From Stemphylium vesicarium (lineage: Eukaryota; Ascomycota; Dothideomycetes; Pleosporales; Pleosporaceae), in assembly GCA_004380135.1 (NCBI GenBank), contig QXCR01000064.1, positions 95,808 to 159,807 on the forward strand: DNA of 64,000 bases. The letters run 5' to 3'. Below, piece after piece: positions 21,555 to 32,307 of the stretch. How positions within the stretch are numbered: the stretch's first letter is position 1; every line of letters starts with the position of its first letter. Below the pieces are notes generated by a model. That model was not told the DNA's origin and searched no databases. It saw only the letters and a program-made list of their open reading frames with translations. The position numbers and the translations under genes are program-made.

Positions 21555-24500
21555 ATGTCTGCTGCCAGCTCTCGTCGCGCCGCCGGCGCCGCGCCATCTG
21601 CGAAACGAAGGACCCCGCTGCTTTCGAGGACTGGATCGGCTGAAGGTGGTTGGGTCAGAAAGAGTGGGATTCAGAGTGCTTGGCCAGCGAGCAGCTACAC
21701 ATCCGAGAACATGGCAGCTTGGGAGTCTGGAAATGGCGATCCCGTGGCCGACATGATGGACGATATACACTTTGCGCTCGACGGGCTGGAAAGCCGCGAC
21801 TCTGGCGATAAGAGATCAAGTAGCGACGATATCTCGGTATGACGACACTGCTTTGTTTGGTCCTTTTGCCCACGTTTTTGGTCGCGATTGCCCCACATTC
21901 CAAACTTCACGTTGCTATGAACCATCTTTGCGCTTGTCGATTCGCTGGGTCTATTCTCTAACTTGTATATCTAGCGGCACGACCTCGCGACCCGATTGTC
22001 TGGTCTTCTTCCATCCGCCTCTGCGCCAATACCAGAACTATGGAACCCATCATCATGCGCCTATGGATATCCACCACCTTCGTACCACGAATCCGTTGCA
22101 GATCTACCTCCGGACTACACCTCTACCGATGCGCTGGCCATTGCGCAAACGGCTGAATACACACCCTTTTCTTCTCTCGACGCGTCGTTGTGCTCTACTG
22201 TTCCGAATTGTCTACGCATAAGCAACAACTCATCACCTGATTCTTCCGTCTTCTTTCTCGATGTGAAATCGCCGTTTGTGGACATTGACTTTGGTTATTG
22301 TGAAACCGGCATCAAGTCACATGCGAAGAAGGGTAAAGGCGCAAAGGCTGCTGCAGCAAAGAAACCCGCTGCAGCCGCTCCTGTCGATGATGCGAAGAAG
22401 GGTGATGGTGGCGACAATGGCGGCGACCCTCCCGTAGACGGTGGGGCTAGCGGTGGAGACGGTGGAGATGGAGGTGACGGAGACAAGGGTAAGAAGAAAT
22501 CGAAAAAGGAGAAGGAGGAAGAGGAGAGACTGAAGAAGGAAGAGGAAGAGCGGTTGCAGAAAGAGGAAGAGGAGCGCCAGCAAAAGGAAGAAGAGGAGCG
22601 TTTAGCTAAGGAAGCCGAAGAGGAGGCCGAGCGCCAGAAGAAGGAAGAAGAGGAAGCCGCTGCAGCTGCAGCCGCGACTACAATTTCGGTGACGAAAGCA
22701 GCAGCTGATCTTAGCTGGGCGAATCCAAGTCAAAACACAGATGACTGGGCCTCGCTCGGTGCGGGCGCTGCCGGCAAGAAGAAGAAGAGCAAAAAGGGGA
22801 AGGTCTGTGTTTTCGGCTCCTTTAGTTACATGCCACATTGCGCTAACTCACGATAGACTGCCGAAGCCGCACCCCCGCCTCCTCCTGATCCCCCAGCAGA
22901 GCCACCAACAACATTCGACGAGATCAACCTTGACGAAGGAAGCGCCCCCAAACTTGACATGAATTTCGGTGATACCGGCGCATCAAAATCTGGATTTGGA
23001 CTTCCTGGACTTAGCAGCTGGGCTTCTGGCTGGGGCTCATCAAACAAATCATCCGGTTGGGGCGGCTTGACGGATAGTGCAAAGGGTTCTTCTAACCAAG
23101 ATGGCGACAACCCCTGGGGTTCCTCAGACAAGAAGAAGAAGGATCCAAATGGCTTCGACTTTGATTTCGACGCGTTCAAGGACCCCGCCGCCGAGGGAAA
23201 GCCCGCGGAAGACGATGGCTGGGGTGGTCTTGGCGCAACTACTAAAGTCAAGAAGAAGAGCAAGAAAGGGGTTCTAATAGACGACAGCGTACCTGAAGAG
23301 CCTCCACCTGAACCTGAACCTGAACCTGCCAAGGAGGAAGATCCGTGGGGTGGTGGATGGGGAGGTGTTGCCGCTGGTGTCAAGAAGAAGAAAGGTAAGA
23401 AGGGAGCAAAGGAAGAACCGCCTCCTCCCGAGCCGGAACCTGAGCCTGAACCTGAACCTGAGCCGGAGCCGGAGCCAGAGCCAGAGCCTGAGCCTGAGCC
23501 AGAACCAGAACCAGAACCGCCTGTCGATCCATATGCTGGGCTCAGCAAGTCACAGGCGAAGAAGCTCAAGATTAAGCTGGACAAAGAGGCAAAAGAGGCT
23601 AAGTTGAAGGAGGAAGAGGATGCTAAGCGACAGAAAGAAGAGGACGAGGCTGCCGAGCTCCAACGCCAAGAGGAAGAAGAGGCAGAGAGGATACGCTTAG
23701 AAGAGGAAGAAGCCGAGGCAAAGCGAGTGGAGGAGGAAGAGGCCGCCGCTGCTGCTGCTGCCGCTGCCGCGGCTGAGGCTGAGAAGAGTAAGAAGAAGGA
23801 CGATGACCCTTGGGGTGATTGGGGTGGCGCGGCCCCAACTACAAAGAAGAAGAAGAGCAAGAAGGGAGCAAAGGAGGAGCTTCCACCTCCACCGCCACCG
23901 CCGCCTCCGCCTCCTGAGCCGGAAGCCATTGATCCAGAGCCTGTCGAAAAGTCTGCCGACCCCTGGGATGATTGGGGCTCAGCAGCGCCTACCACTAAAA
24001 AGAGTAAAAAAGGGAAGAAAGGCGCCGCCGTCATCATCGAAGAACCCGTTGTCGAAGAACCACCTCCAGTCGAGCCTGAACCTATTCCGGAACCGGATCC
24101 AGATCCACCCCAGGAAGAAGAGAAAGGGTCTGATTGGGGCCTGAGCTCGATATGGGGAGGCTCAAAGAAAAAGAAGAGGAGCAAAGCGGTCGAACTAGAA
24201 CCACTCCCGGAGCCCGAACCAGAGCCAGTGGAAGAGGCAGCGACTATCCAAGAACCCGAGGATGTCGAAGAGCCTGAGGACAATGAGGATGACTGGGGCG
24301 CGCCATCTTGGAGCAAGAGGAAGAACAAGGACCCGAAGAAGGACGTCCCTGTTGAGGTGATGGAGGATACCACGACCCCAGTTCAGAAACCAGATGAAGA
24401 AGATCCTTGGGGCAGCGCCGCGTTCAACATTGGCAAGAAATCCAAGAAGGGCAAAAAGGGCCTTGTTCCACCCAATGTTCCAACGCCTCCGGGAGAGTTT

Positions 24501-27500
24501 GACGGTCAACTTCCGCCACCCAAAGAGATTGAAGCGCCTCCACCCGCTGAAGAGGAAGATCTCTGGGGTTTCGCCGCTACAACTACGAAGAAAAAGAAGA
24601 AGAAGGGCGAGGTTGTAGAACCGCCTCCAAACGATACCTTTGAGGATCTCATTTCGCTCGATGAACCGCCGCCTCCTGAGGAACCCGTAGTAGAAGAGCC
24701 GCCAGTGGAAGAGAAGAAGAAGAGCAAGAAAGACAAGGAGAGCAAGTCGGGCAGCATCTGGGGCTCTTTGGGTGGCTCGTCTAAACCGCCTAAGAAGGAG
24801 AGTTCGACCGAGAAACGAGCTCGTGAGAAGCGTGAAAAGAAAGAGCGCGAAGAGCAGGAGAGATTGGAGAAGGAGGCAGCTGAGAAAGAAGAGGAGGAGC
24901 GCCTCGCCCGCGAAGCCGAAGAAGCCGAAGAAGCGGCTGAACAGGCTCGTATTGATGCTGAGGAGGCAGAGGCAGCAGCAGACGCAGACGAAGATGCAGA
25001 CGCGGCGGCCGAGGCCGACGCTGAGGCAGCACGTATCGCAGAAGAAGAAGAGGCAGAAGCTGCACGAATTGCAGCAGAAGAAGCGGAGGCAGAGGCAGCT
25101 CGGATTGCAGAGGAAGAGGCAGAAGCGGCACGCATAGCCGCAGAGGAGGAAGAGAAAAGGCGGAAGAAGAAGCAAGAGGAGGAGTCTGCAGGATCGAAAC
25201 TTGCTGGATGGGGTGCCAGTATCTGGGGATCCTCAAAGAAGAAGGAAAGCTCGAAAGAGAAGAGGGCCCGCGAGAAGAAGGAGGAACAAGAGCGTCTAGA
25301 GAAGGAGGCTGCGGAACAAGCGGAGAAAGAGCGCCTCGAACGTGAGGAGCAGGAACGCTTAGAAGCCGAGGAAGCCGCGCGTATTGAGGAGGAAGAGCGA
25401 TTGGCACGCGAAGCTGCTGAGGCTGCCGAAGCTGAGAGAGTTCAACGGGAGGCCGAAGAGGCTGAGGCGAGAGCCAAAGAAGAAGCCGAACGAAGCTCTG
25501 GGTGGGGCATATTTGGACTGTCTTCCAAGAAGAAAGAGACTCCAAGACAGAGACGCGAGCGCGAAGCCAAAGAGAAAGCGGAACTCGAGGAGAAGGAGAG
25601 GCTTGAGAACGAGGCTAGAGAAGCTGCAGAGGCTGCAGAGGCCGCGGAGGCTGCAGAAGCTGCTGAAGCCGCTGAGGCTGCCGAGGCTGCCGAGAGAGCC
25701 CAGCAAGAAGCCGACGAAGCCGCGGCTGCGGAAGCTGAGGCGGCTCGTCTTGCTGCTGAACAAGAAGTTGTCCCCGTCAAGGAGAAAAAGAAGAAAAAGA
25801 AGAGGGGTGTAGTGGAGGAACTTCCGCCACCTCCTCCTCCACCACCACCACCTGCGGAACCCACAAACGACGACGACTTGTTCGATCTTGTAAAGGATGC
25901 AGACCCCAACGAACTTTTGGCAGAACTCGAAAAACCTACCAGGAATGAAGAAAAGGCAGCAGCAGCAGGCGGCTGGGGCAGCGCGTGGGGTATTTCTCTC
26001 CGCAAGACTAAAATCGAGCCCAAAGTGGAGGCGCCTGTGATACCCGACCCAGAGCCTGAACCTGAGGTGGAACCGGAACCGGAACCAGAGCCTGAGGCTG
26101 AGCCCGAACCTGAACCAATCGCCGAAGAGCTACCGGAAGATCCAGAACCTCCGATCGTCGAGGAACCCCCTCCAAAGAAATTATCTAAGGAAGAGCGCAG
26201 GCTGAAAAAGTCCAAGAAACACCGACATGTTGAACCCGAGCCAGAACCGGTCCCAGAGGTTGTGCCTGAAGAGCCAGAGCCAGAACCGGAGCCTCCGGCG
26301 GTCGAGGTCGTTGAGGTACCACCCAAGAAACTGTCTAAAGAAGAGAGAAAACTCCTCAAAAAGTCAAAGAAGTCAAAGTTGGAGGCTCCATTGATCATTC
26401 CTGAACCAGACCCAGAGCCTGTTGAAGTGCCTGAGCAAAGGTCACCTGCGCCAGGCGCATTTCCGGATGACGATGGTGATTTGATGGACTTTGCTGACGC
26501 GCCTCCGCCACCACCAGAACCTGAAGAACCCGAACCTGAACCTGAACCTGAACCTGAACCTGAAGCGGAACCCGAACCTGAGCCAGAGCCAGAGCCTGAA
26601 CCCGCGCCCGTACCCTCCGTTCTTCAAGAGCTCAGGAGGCTCAAGAAGTCTAAGAAAGGTAGCAAATCAAGGGGCATGGCATTTGAGGAAGCTCCTCCAC
26701 CACCTCCGCCGCCCCCACCCATCGAAGAGGAACCGGAGCCGGAACCAGAACCAGAGCCGGAACCAGATGCTGATGACCCTGAACCTGAACCTGAACCAGA
26801 GCCGGAACCTGAAGCGGAGCCTGAACCTGAGCCAGAGCCAGAGCCAGAACCTGTCGTCGTCGTCGTCCCTGAGAAGAAGCACAAAAAGTCGAAAAAGAGT
26901 AGCAGGACAAAGGCACCGCCACCACCTCCGGAACCTGAGCCAGAACCGGTCATTGAAGAAGCGCCTGAGGAGCCAGAGGCGGCGGACGATGCAGATGCTG
27001 CCCAACCAGATGAAGACGAGGATGCACCACCCCCAGAATCTGCACCGGAACCCAAGACAGAGTCTCCAAGGAAGGAGCGCGCAAGATTAGGTCGCAGTGG
27101 TACTGCCCCCGGAGGATGGGGACTGTTTGGTGCCAAAACCAGAAACAGGACAATATCTGGTGGTGAGGACGGCGCTGTCAAGCCTGACGTGGCCCGCACA
27201 AAGTCGCACCGACGAACGTCTTCGGCCAGAGACAATGATATCAAATCACGGTCATCAGGGTCTGACAAGATGCACGCAGCCCAGCCAACAGTGTCACGTT
27301 CCAAAACAACTCGAGCTTCTACTGGGCTGGGTGGCATGTTTGGCGTTGCGCCTCCCCCGCCATCCCGCTCCAAGTCACATCGCGCTCCAGGAATGAAGTC
27401 AATGTCGCGCCGACCCTCGATTGATCAGGAAGACGCTGCAATGATGTCCCCACCACAGACAGACACTGACGCAAGGGTGTCCTCAAAGGCTGCGAAGGTG

Positions 27501-29240
27501 ATGGGCATGAAGAGTTCATCACGCAGGACTAGTACCAGGGACGCCAGAGACAAGGGGAGAATTAGAGGTAAGCCGCTTCCCGCTAATTGCGATACGCCTG
27601 TCATTGGCTGGCCCATCCGTAAGCAACCACACGAAGCTAATTGCCTGGCAGCTGTTCCAGACCCATATCCTGTAGACGACGACCAGGACCTCGACGATGA
27701 GTCTCCTCCAGCTACACGACCAGAGCCTACACGTCGCAAATCCAAGCGGGACTCTGCGCAACCACTCGAGCCCGTGACTGCACCGCCTAGCGCCGACGAT
27801 CCCATCGTTGTTGACCCCATGGAGGTGGACCCCTACCCAGCTGAGGCTGAACGACCCCGCCGCGAACGCGAACGCGACCGGGATCGCCCTCGTCGCGCGC
27901 GCGGTAACTCTGATGCTATGGGCACCCTTGCCGGCGTCGCAGGCACTGCTGCAGCCGTCAAGGGCTTCAAGGGCATGTTTGGCCTTGGTCGCAAGAAGGC
28001 GCCGCCGCCAGAAGAGGCACCTCGTGAACGTCGTCGCACCGCCTACGAGACAGAAGATGAGCGCAAGCGTCGCAAGCGCTCTACAACACGCGGTGGCGCC
28101 ACCGAGGACGAGGCCAAGCGACTGCGACACGAACGCCGCAGTCTGCGTAATCCTCGTGGTCCAGAGGGTGAGGATGTCATGATGTCTGGCGGAAACGGTG
28201 GTGCCGACGGCAGCGCCGACTACGAGGCCGAGAAAGAGGCACGACGAGCTGAGCGGAGAGCCAAACGCGACGCAGATAAAGGATCTCGTCGTGCCGAACT
28301 CGAAGAGGCAGAGGCCAAGGCTGAACGACGCAGGGAACGCGAACGCGAGAACGAGCGCGCTGCACTTGCAGAGAAGAAAGCTCGCCAGATGGTCGAGTTG
28401 GAGCGTCGCAACAAGGAAGCCGAAGAGCAACTACGCCGCATGGCAGAGAAGGAAGAGCGGAAAAAGGCACGAGGCGAGCGCAAGCCAACAGACGAGCGAG
28501 ACCGCGAGAAGCGCTCCTCACGCCGCAAAGACAAAGTCCGCGAAGAAGCCCGGCCGAAGACTGAACGTCGCCGGACAGTCCACATTGACGAAGACGAAGA
28601 GCGCCGCCGTCGCCACGAAGAGCGCCGTGCTGCTAGGCGCAACTCTGAGTACCCCGTCCAAACCAGCGGCGAGCCCATCACCGACTACTTTGACGAGCGC
28701 AACGGCGGCGCGGCCAAGTCCAAGCACCGCAGCTCTCGTCAAGCCCGAGACGAGGAGGAGAATATGCCATACCTCAACAACAAGAGCGGCGACAAGACGT
28801 CATCATGGGTCGAATCTCTCTCCAACGAGCCACCCCTCCCACCTCCCATCTCCGAGACCGTCCTCGACCCCGCCCCCGGCGCCGGCGACAACCCCGACGA
28901 TGACGAAGAAGAAACACAATCGCAGGACGAGGACATCCGCCTGCGCATCGCTGGCCGCAGAGGCCCCAAGCGCGACAAGGAACGCGCCGAGCGCCGCAAA
29001 GCAGAGGACAAGGAGCGCGAGCGCGACAGGACCCACAAGCACAGTCGAAGGGCAAGCCACTTCGATGCGCCGAAACCCGTCGACGACGAAAGAGAAAGAA
29101 AGAGGGGTGCGCGCCGTACGAGCTATGCGCCTGCGTACGAAGAGCCGCCCGTTAGGACGTGGGATGGTAGACCAGCCGTAGACGGCGGTGCACCGACTGG
29201 TAAGAGGGGAAGTTGGTTCAAGAAGATTGCTGGTTTCTAA
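21555..29240 (+). CDS. Giant low-complexity protein with repeated Trp-Gly/poly-Lys cassettes
   Basis: Three exons are inferred: 21555-21836, 21975-22802 and 22857-29240 (introns 138 and 54 bp), giving about 2,497 residues. A further 84-bp in-frame intron at 27568-27651 (GTAAGC..GGCAG) is likely. The N-terminal ~200 residues are not repetitive (SYHESVADLPPDYTS, SPFVDIDFGYCETG). From ~22.3 kb the protein alternates three elements: some 14 cassettes of the form DPWGxWGG followed by KKKKSKKG (for example near 23013, 23340, 23802, 23961, 24129, 24402, 25204, 25498, 25968, 27112); Glu/Ala/Lys/Arg-rich coiled-coil spacers; and Glu-Pro dipeptide tracts. The last ~550 residues are Arg/Glu-rich charged helix ending KRGSWFKKIAGF. 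I do not recognise the family. Such architecture fits a long disordered tether or scaffold (septal-pore and Woronin-body tethers are of this kind), but no sequence match is claimed. Confidence 0.8.
23430..23519 (+). repeat. Glu-Pro dipeptide tract 1
   Basis: Tandem GAGCC/GAACC-type hexanucleotides encode (EP)n inside the giant gene. Synonymous third-base variation shows the dipeptide, not only the DNA, has been maintained. Confidence 0.85.
26516..26605 (+). repeat. Glu-Pro dipeptide tract 2
   Basis: A second (EP)n tract in the giant gene, followed by a KKSKKGSKS basic block. A related third tract follows at 26727-26853. Confidence 0.85.
26727..26853 (+). repeat. Glu-Pro dipeptide tract 3
   Basis: A third (EP)n tract, interrupted by DADDP and EAEP, again followed by a KKHKKSKKSS block. 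EP tract plus KKSKK block forms a second repeat unit type in the protein. Confidence 0.85.
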
Positions 29241-30014
29241 GAGCCCAGTGACATGAGATGAGGTCATTGGGTAACGGTTGGTTTGTTACTTTTTGTGACT
29301 TTGGATATGTGTATATGTTTTGAAATGCCTGAATGGTCTTGGTATGTTTCGTTCATGTTTTTGCTTGGATTCGGAATAACAGCGCGCTGCTTGGGTTGGG
29401 ATTCTTCTTCTTTCTTGCCAGCATTGCGCGGCGTTGTTGAATTCTTTTTCTACGCTTCACTTCCTCCCACTTTTTTGGAACTCTTATTCTTCTTCTTTAT
29501 TTACTACCTTTTACTATTATTGCAACTTTTTGGTTTCTTCTCGACTTCTTTCTATCTTGTCGTCAAAATGTTTTCACCATCTTGTAGATACCCCTGGGTT
29601 TGGGTTGGGGAAGGGGGGCAACTGATTGAGTGGTGTGGGTGTTAGCAAGAGAGAAAGACGAGATACTCTTCCTTCTTTTTTTTTTACCGTAGCGATCAAC
29701 ATAGCAAGTAGCATAGTAAACGAGATTACTTCTATTCACACAAGTGTGCCACTTCTTCGTAGATGTGACTTTGTAGAAAAGTGTAGTCTAAATTACTTTG
29801 ATCGTTTCGGTTTGTAGTGGTTTATCAGATAGTTTACGGTTAACCCAGCCGTGACGCCCTTATCGCCGAACCCATGCTAGTCCTCGATGATGCTCGAAAT
29901 CCCCCTACTCATAGCCTGCCACTCCATGATGAGCACTCGTAAGACCATGTCCTGTAGCATATCCCATATCTTGTCCTGTACATTTGGAGAAAAAGGCCGT
30001 TATAGGCCCATCTG
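29241..30014. other. Convergent intergenic, giant gene / CK2-beta
   Basis: 774 bp, T-rich on the plus strand (29430-29580 and a T10 run near 29680). Consistent with 3' UTRs. No gene is supported. Confidence 0.5.
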
Positions 30015-31222
30015 TCACAGCTGTGCAGCGGCACTCTCGACGCCCTCCTGAAGCTCCATATCGTCGTCGTCCTCATCGTCTTCCAACTCCTCGTCTTCCT
30101 CCTCGAATCCAGTCTCCATCTTTAGCGTCTTGAGCCTGTCCTTCATCTCATCCTTCTTTTCAGCCTGCCACCGGGCTAGAGCTGCCGCAGAGTGCACTTT
30201 GAAGCCAAAAACGCGGGGCTCGTACCGCCGCTGCGTCTTTGGTGGGAGCATCGCAGGATAAACCTGGAAGAGGATGTTGTGGAACGAAGTGCCAAAGTAT
30301 GCGCCGTCAATTACAGCATGGCGGGAGGACTTGGGGTTGTAGAGGTCTTCGCAGCGGGCGCAGTAAAGCTTTACGGGCGAGGCGTTGGGCACGTCGGACT
30401 GGCCCATGGGGAGAAGGGGTTGTGATTCGCACATTACACGGGGGCATTTGCCGAAGTCGGATTTCTTGAACTTTTCGAGCTGTCGTGTGTTTTGTTAGCC
30501 TGGGACTGGGTTCCAGATGCGCAATTCGACTGTGGATGTAGAGCATACCATCTTTGCCAGACCCCTAGTTGTGACAATGTACCTTGCATGCACCAGACCG
30601 TACAAATGCCGCGCCGATTTCTCAATCTGTTCCCGCATATCATCGTCGCAGTCGAAGTCAAAGACATCCGTTACAAGATCCAGGGCATATTGGTAGTATT
30701 GGACCTCGGTGTTCAGGCCTGTGAGGTTGAAGCGGTCGGTAAGGTATTCTTCGTCGATCTCGCAAAAGTACTCGTTTCCCCGCGAGGATATGAACTGTCC
30801 GCATGTTAGCCTATCCTCGGATGTGCATATGTTGCCTCTACGTCGTGAAAATCCAGGAAGTAGTCGGACCACCAGCGAGACCTGAGGACCATGAGCCGGT
30901 CCAGCTCCCTGCCGAAGTAGGTCGGGCGCGCTTCGTCAATGTAGTGTTTACACTGGATTGCTGCGATCAAGCCCTTTTTGGCACAAGGAAGGCTGGCGCA
31001 TCATCAGATGTAAGCTTGCAGTGGAGAAATGGTAGGCAAGCCATACCATGCCATCAGGAACCTTTTGTGCCCGTCACAAACAGACTGGATAGTCATGACG
31101 GGCGATGTATATCATGCAGTGCAAGCAATATCCGAGGTGAAAGTATAGAGAGCGTGTGTACCTACCCAATCCCGCCAGTAGCTTGTGTAGTCGCTATCCG
31201 TCTCGCTGTTGAAGTCGTCCAT
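30015..31222 (-). CDS. Casein kinase 2 regulatory (beta) subunit
   Basis: Three exons (31166-31222, 30549-30794, 30015-30479) give 255 residues. The start reads MDDFNSETDSDYTSYWRDW, joined to FISSRGNEYFCEIDEEYL, as in other fungal CK2-beta. The zinc finger cysteines are 113, 118, 141 and 144 (CPRVMC..CARC), followed by PKSSRHAVIDGAYFGTSF. The tail is strongly acidic (EEEDEELEDDEDDDD). CK2-beta dimerises through the zinc finger and holds two catalytic alpha subunits; it acts in nucleus and cytosol. The first intron is 371 bp (30795-31165), far longer than others here; it has a CTAAC branch site near its acceptor. Confidence 0.95.
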
Positions 31223-32307
31223 GGTGCGCGCTTGCTCTCGGCGGCTTGTCTCGGGAAGAGGAGGAGGAAGGGGTGGCTGTACGTGTCGTTTGTAGGGTGC
31301 GACCACCAGCGGGGTGGGGCAGTGCGATCAGGCGCGAGCACGGGTCGGGACGCGGTTGCGGAGGTGAATTGCGCGCCCGCCTAGTGGGATGGGAGTTGCA
31401 TGTGCATCCCACCTTTCAGTCTTGTTTCTCCGCTCCGGTCACGCTAGTGCATTGGCCATCTTCAGCACGACCCATGGACGTCTCGACACTTGAACGACCC
31501 CAGACTGCCCCACTAAACTTGTAGCCCTGGAGAATACGAACTGCCATGCCTGAGATGCCTGATTCTGATATTTCATGGCTCCATTCGGATCTCGCGCATG
31601 ACTAAGAAGGCCAACAGGCAAGCTTGGCTACCGGAACAAGTACCTTTGCAGTGCGAAGTCATGCTGGAAAATTGCATCACATTACTGCAGCCCAGGGAAG
31701 GATTCCTCAATGAAAATCACTAGTTGACAATAGGTATGGTAAGCCACAACTACTATTCTATTTCGGAGCAGTGCATGCACATTTAGTCATTCTGGGGCAA
31801 CTGCTCCTCGAGCCGTAAGAGAGTGAAGACCGTTCGATCGATTTGCTGATGATTTGCCCTGGTGTTTAACTCCTCACTCCAAAGCATTCTGGACTCACTT
31901 TGTGCAAATTTTTAGCTCTTGCACATCAAAGTTAGGAATCTTGTCTACTCTTCCTTGTCATCTTTTCGATTCACTTCGCCCACCTTCTCTGTCTTTACTG
32001 CCGGCATCCGTTACAAATCGTACGTCACATTTCCCATTGCAAGCACCCGTAACTACGTCACAAATTGAGCCTGACTGCGAGTCCGTTTGCTGCCTGCCTG
32101 CCTGTGCAAAGACTAGTGTGGCCCCGCGCAAATAGACCGCCATCATTTTCCAAATCTAATCTTCACAGTCAACCTCCCAGCTTGTTACCCTTGGTGCAGC
32201 CACATCGCGTCCAAGTGCCATGCCGCAGGTGAAGGCAGCGCCATTAGGCAGAGGCGAACCCACGGGTACATTTTCGATTGTGAGCTATCAGCACAGAGCT
32301 AGCCTGA
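31223..32307. other. Intergenic, CK2-beta / SNF2-like pseudogene
   Basis: About 1 kb with the CK2-beta promoter and the 5' side of the broken helicase gene. An ATG at 32220 followed by a 20-codon exon-like frame and a GTGAGC..CAG interval may be the original first exon, but its phase does not fit the next frame. No intact gene is supported. Confidence 0.45.

Noticed and set aside
22826..24373. 515-codon minus-strand frame rich in Gly and Ser
   Set aside because: Antisense to the Glu-Pro/Lys repeats of the giant gene; the GSGSGS run is the reverse of EPEPEP codons.
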